Assembly (NCBI GenBank): GCA_004282995.1
Contig: SHLU01000122.1
Coordinates: 1-7,210, forward strand
Direction of reading: 5' to 3'
DNA length: 7,210 nucleotides
Source: Sphingomonadaceae bacterium
Lineage (GTDB): Bacteria; Pseudomonadota; Alphaproteobacteria; Sphingomonadales; Sphingomonadaceae
A program made the translations under genes and the position numbers. Of the stretch, positions 5,964-7,210 are shown piece after piece. How positions within the stretch are numbered: position 1 is the stretch's first letter; the number at the start of each line of letters is the position of its first letter. The notes under the pieces were generated by a model. It saw nothing but the letters and a program-made list of their open reading frames with translations, did not search any database and was not told where the DNA came from.

Positions 5964-7205
5964 TCAATTCGCTTGTGGTTGCATGTCCTCGGAATTTTCC
6001 CTGTCAATCGCCGATGTCAGCGCCACGTTCATGGTTACATTGGCGAGGGTGCGCATGATGTCGGGAAGCATCTCGACAGCTACCAGCACTGCCAGCGGCT
6101 CAATCGGCACGCCCATCGCCAGCGCAATCGGTCCGATCGAGATGACGAAACTGATCGAGCCCGGCAAGCTGACCGAGCCGATGCTGATGATGAAAGCGAC
6201 AGCGATACCGGCTGCCAGCAGCATCGGGGTCAATTCGATGCCGGCGAGATTGGCGACATAGATAGCCACGGCCAAATTCATCGCGGGGCTGGTGACGCGG
6301 AAAATTGCTACTGCCAGCGGGAGCACGAAATCGGCCACTTCCTCGCGGATACGCAAGCGCCGCGCGCTGTCGAGCATGGCGGGCAGGCTGGCGAGCGAGC
6401 TTTGTGTCGAAATCGCCACCGCCTGTGCCGGGAGGACCGAACGGGCAAAACGCAAGAGTGCAATCCGGCCGCCGAATATCGCCACCAGATAGGCTGCCGC
6501 CAGGACAATCGCTCCCATGGCAGACACGGTCAGGATGTAGTGCGCAAGCGTCGCGAAGGCACCGCTGCCCGCACGCGCAGCGACGCCGACGGCAAGCGCG
6601 AACACGCCGATGGGCGCCACCCACAATACCCAGCCGATGATCGTCAGCATGGTGTTCGCAAGGGCCTCAAAAAAGGCCAGCATTGTCGCTTTCTGGCTGG
6701 CGGGCAGGCGCGCCACGGCAACCGAGAATAGCGCAAAGAATATCGTCAGCGGCAAGGTCGAAGTTTCGGCCGCCGCCTGGATGATATTGGGCGCGATCAA
6801 AGAGGCGATGAAATCACCGATAGTGGGCACTTCCTGCGCCTGGGCCTCGGGGGCGTCGAAGATTCCGCCAGCCCCGGGTGGCGGCGGGAAGGCATCCAGC
6901 AGAAGGGGCATTGCAATGACTGACACGATGCCGCTGAACAGCAGCAGGCCCGCAATCGATGCAATCGTGAGGACCGCCGTTCGCCCGGCGCTGGCGGCGG
7001 TAATCATTTTGACAATGCCGAGCACCAGCAGAGCCGCCACCAGCGGAATGATCGTCATCTGCAAGGCTCGCAGCCACAAGGTGCCGACCGGCCGGGTCAG
7101 TTCCAGGACCGTATCGATGGCCGAACCGCCGGCCAACAGCAGGCCCGTGAACAGTCCGGCCACCAACCCGCCAAAAGTCCACCAAACCGGCAGGCGGATG
7201 GTCAC
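5964..7205 (-). CDS. DAACS-family dicarboxylate/amino acid:cation symporter with altered cation-site residues
   Basis: This is an inner-membrane secondary transporter of the glutamate/dicarboxylate (SLC1-like) family, 413 aa, very hydrophobic throughout. Family landmarks: hairpin 1 STQSSLASLPAML (266-278); the unwound part of TM7, SPAMNLAVAIYV (306-317); hairpin 2 GSVSLPGS (343-350); and TM8 LPDIMRTLANVTMN (380-393). In TM8, D382, R385, T386 and N389 match substrate-binding D394, R397, T398 and N401 of archaeal GltPh. The NMDGT motif is replaced by AMNLA, and the position of GltPh D405 is N393. A proline-rich and acidic loop (about 106-126) follows TM3. The listed start is GTG 7205; the frame stays open to the right edge, so the real start may lie outside the window. 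Glutamate, aspartate, C4-dicarboxylates or another small acid are possible substrates. It lies upstream of sodB. Confidence 0.85.
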   Translation of the reverse strand: MTIRLPVWWTFGGLVAGLFTGLLLAGGSAIDTVLELTRPVGTLWLRALQMTIIPLVAALLVLGIVKMITAASAGRTAVLTIASIAGLLLFSGIVSVIAMPLLLDAFPPPPGAGGIFDAPEAQAQEVPTIGDFIASLIAPNIIQAAAETSTLPLTIFFALFSVAVARLPASQKATMLAFFEALANTMLTIIGWVLWVAPIGVFALAVGVAARAGSGAFATLAHYILTVSAMGAIVLAAAYLVAIFGGRIALLRFARSVLPAQAVAISTQSSLASLPAMLDSARRLRIREEVADFVLPLAVAIFRVTSPAMNLAVAIYVANLAGIELTPMLLAAGIAVAFIISIGSVSLPGSISFVISIGPIALAMGVPIEPLAVLVAVEMLPDIMRTLANVTMNVALTSAIDRENSEDMQPQAN

Positions 7206-7210
7206 CAGGC

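Noticed and set aside
5973..6731. Long plus-strand open frame of 252 codons opposite the symporter
   Set aside because: The product is a low-complexity His/Arg/Gln/Asp-rich string, as expected from the antisense of a hydrophobic membrane protein gene. The symporter on the other strand has clear family motifs.

Overview
The window looks like a chromosomal segment from an alphaproteobacterium, most likely a member of the Sphingomonadales (an Erythrobacteraceae-type genome would fit). The reasons are the high GC content, the complete PhyR-NepR-EcfG general stress response module, which is confined to Alphaproteobacteria, and GGAAC-N16-CGTT promoters in front of that module. No mobile element, CRISPR array or RNA gene was seen.

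Left part (1-1565). The 5' end of a gene on the minus strand runs off the left edge; it resembles the N-terminus of a membrane fatty acid desaturase. Divergent from it is a 384-residue protein with GNAT acetyltransferase character, closed by a perfect 14-bp hairpin.

Centre (1566-5270), the general stress response locus. In order: an EcfG-type promoter and phyR (+); a convergent membrane sensor kinase/phosphatase with a CHASE sensor domain and an HRxxN/HWE catalytic core (-); then nepR and ecfG (+), overlapping by 8 bases. By the established model, a sensor kinase phosphorylates the receiver of PhyR. The sigma-like domain of PhyR then captures the anti-sigma factor NepR, and the freed EcfG transcribes stress genes, including its own operon. 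The kinase and nepR-ecfG genes are divergent. The short DNA between their cores holds one near-symmetric element that reads as an EcfG promoter on both strands. This implies that the kinase begins at a TTG codon with a strong ribosome binding site, not at the upstream ATG.

Right part (5271-7210). A two-way terminator separates ecfG from a convergent pair on the minus strand: a DAACS-family (glutamate/dicarboxylate type) symporter followed 50 bases later by an iron-type superoxide dismutase. The symporter has lost two Asp residues that bind sodium in characterised homologues.

The most notable observations are the two-way EcfG promoter with the reassigned kinase start, and the altered cation-site residues of the symporter.
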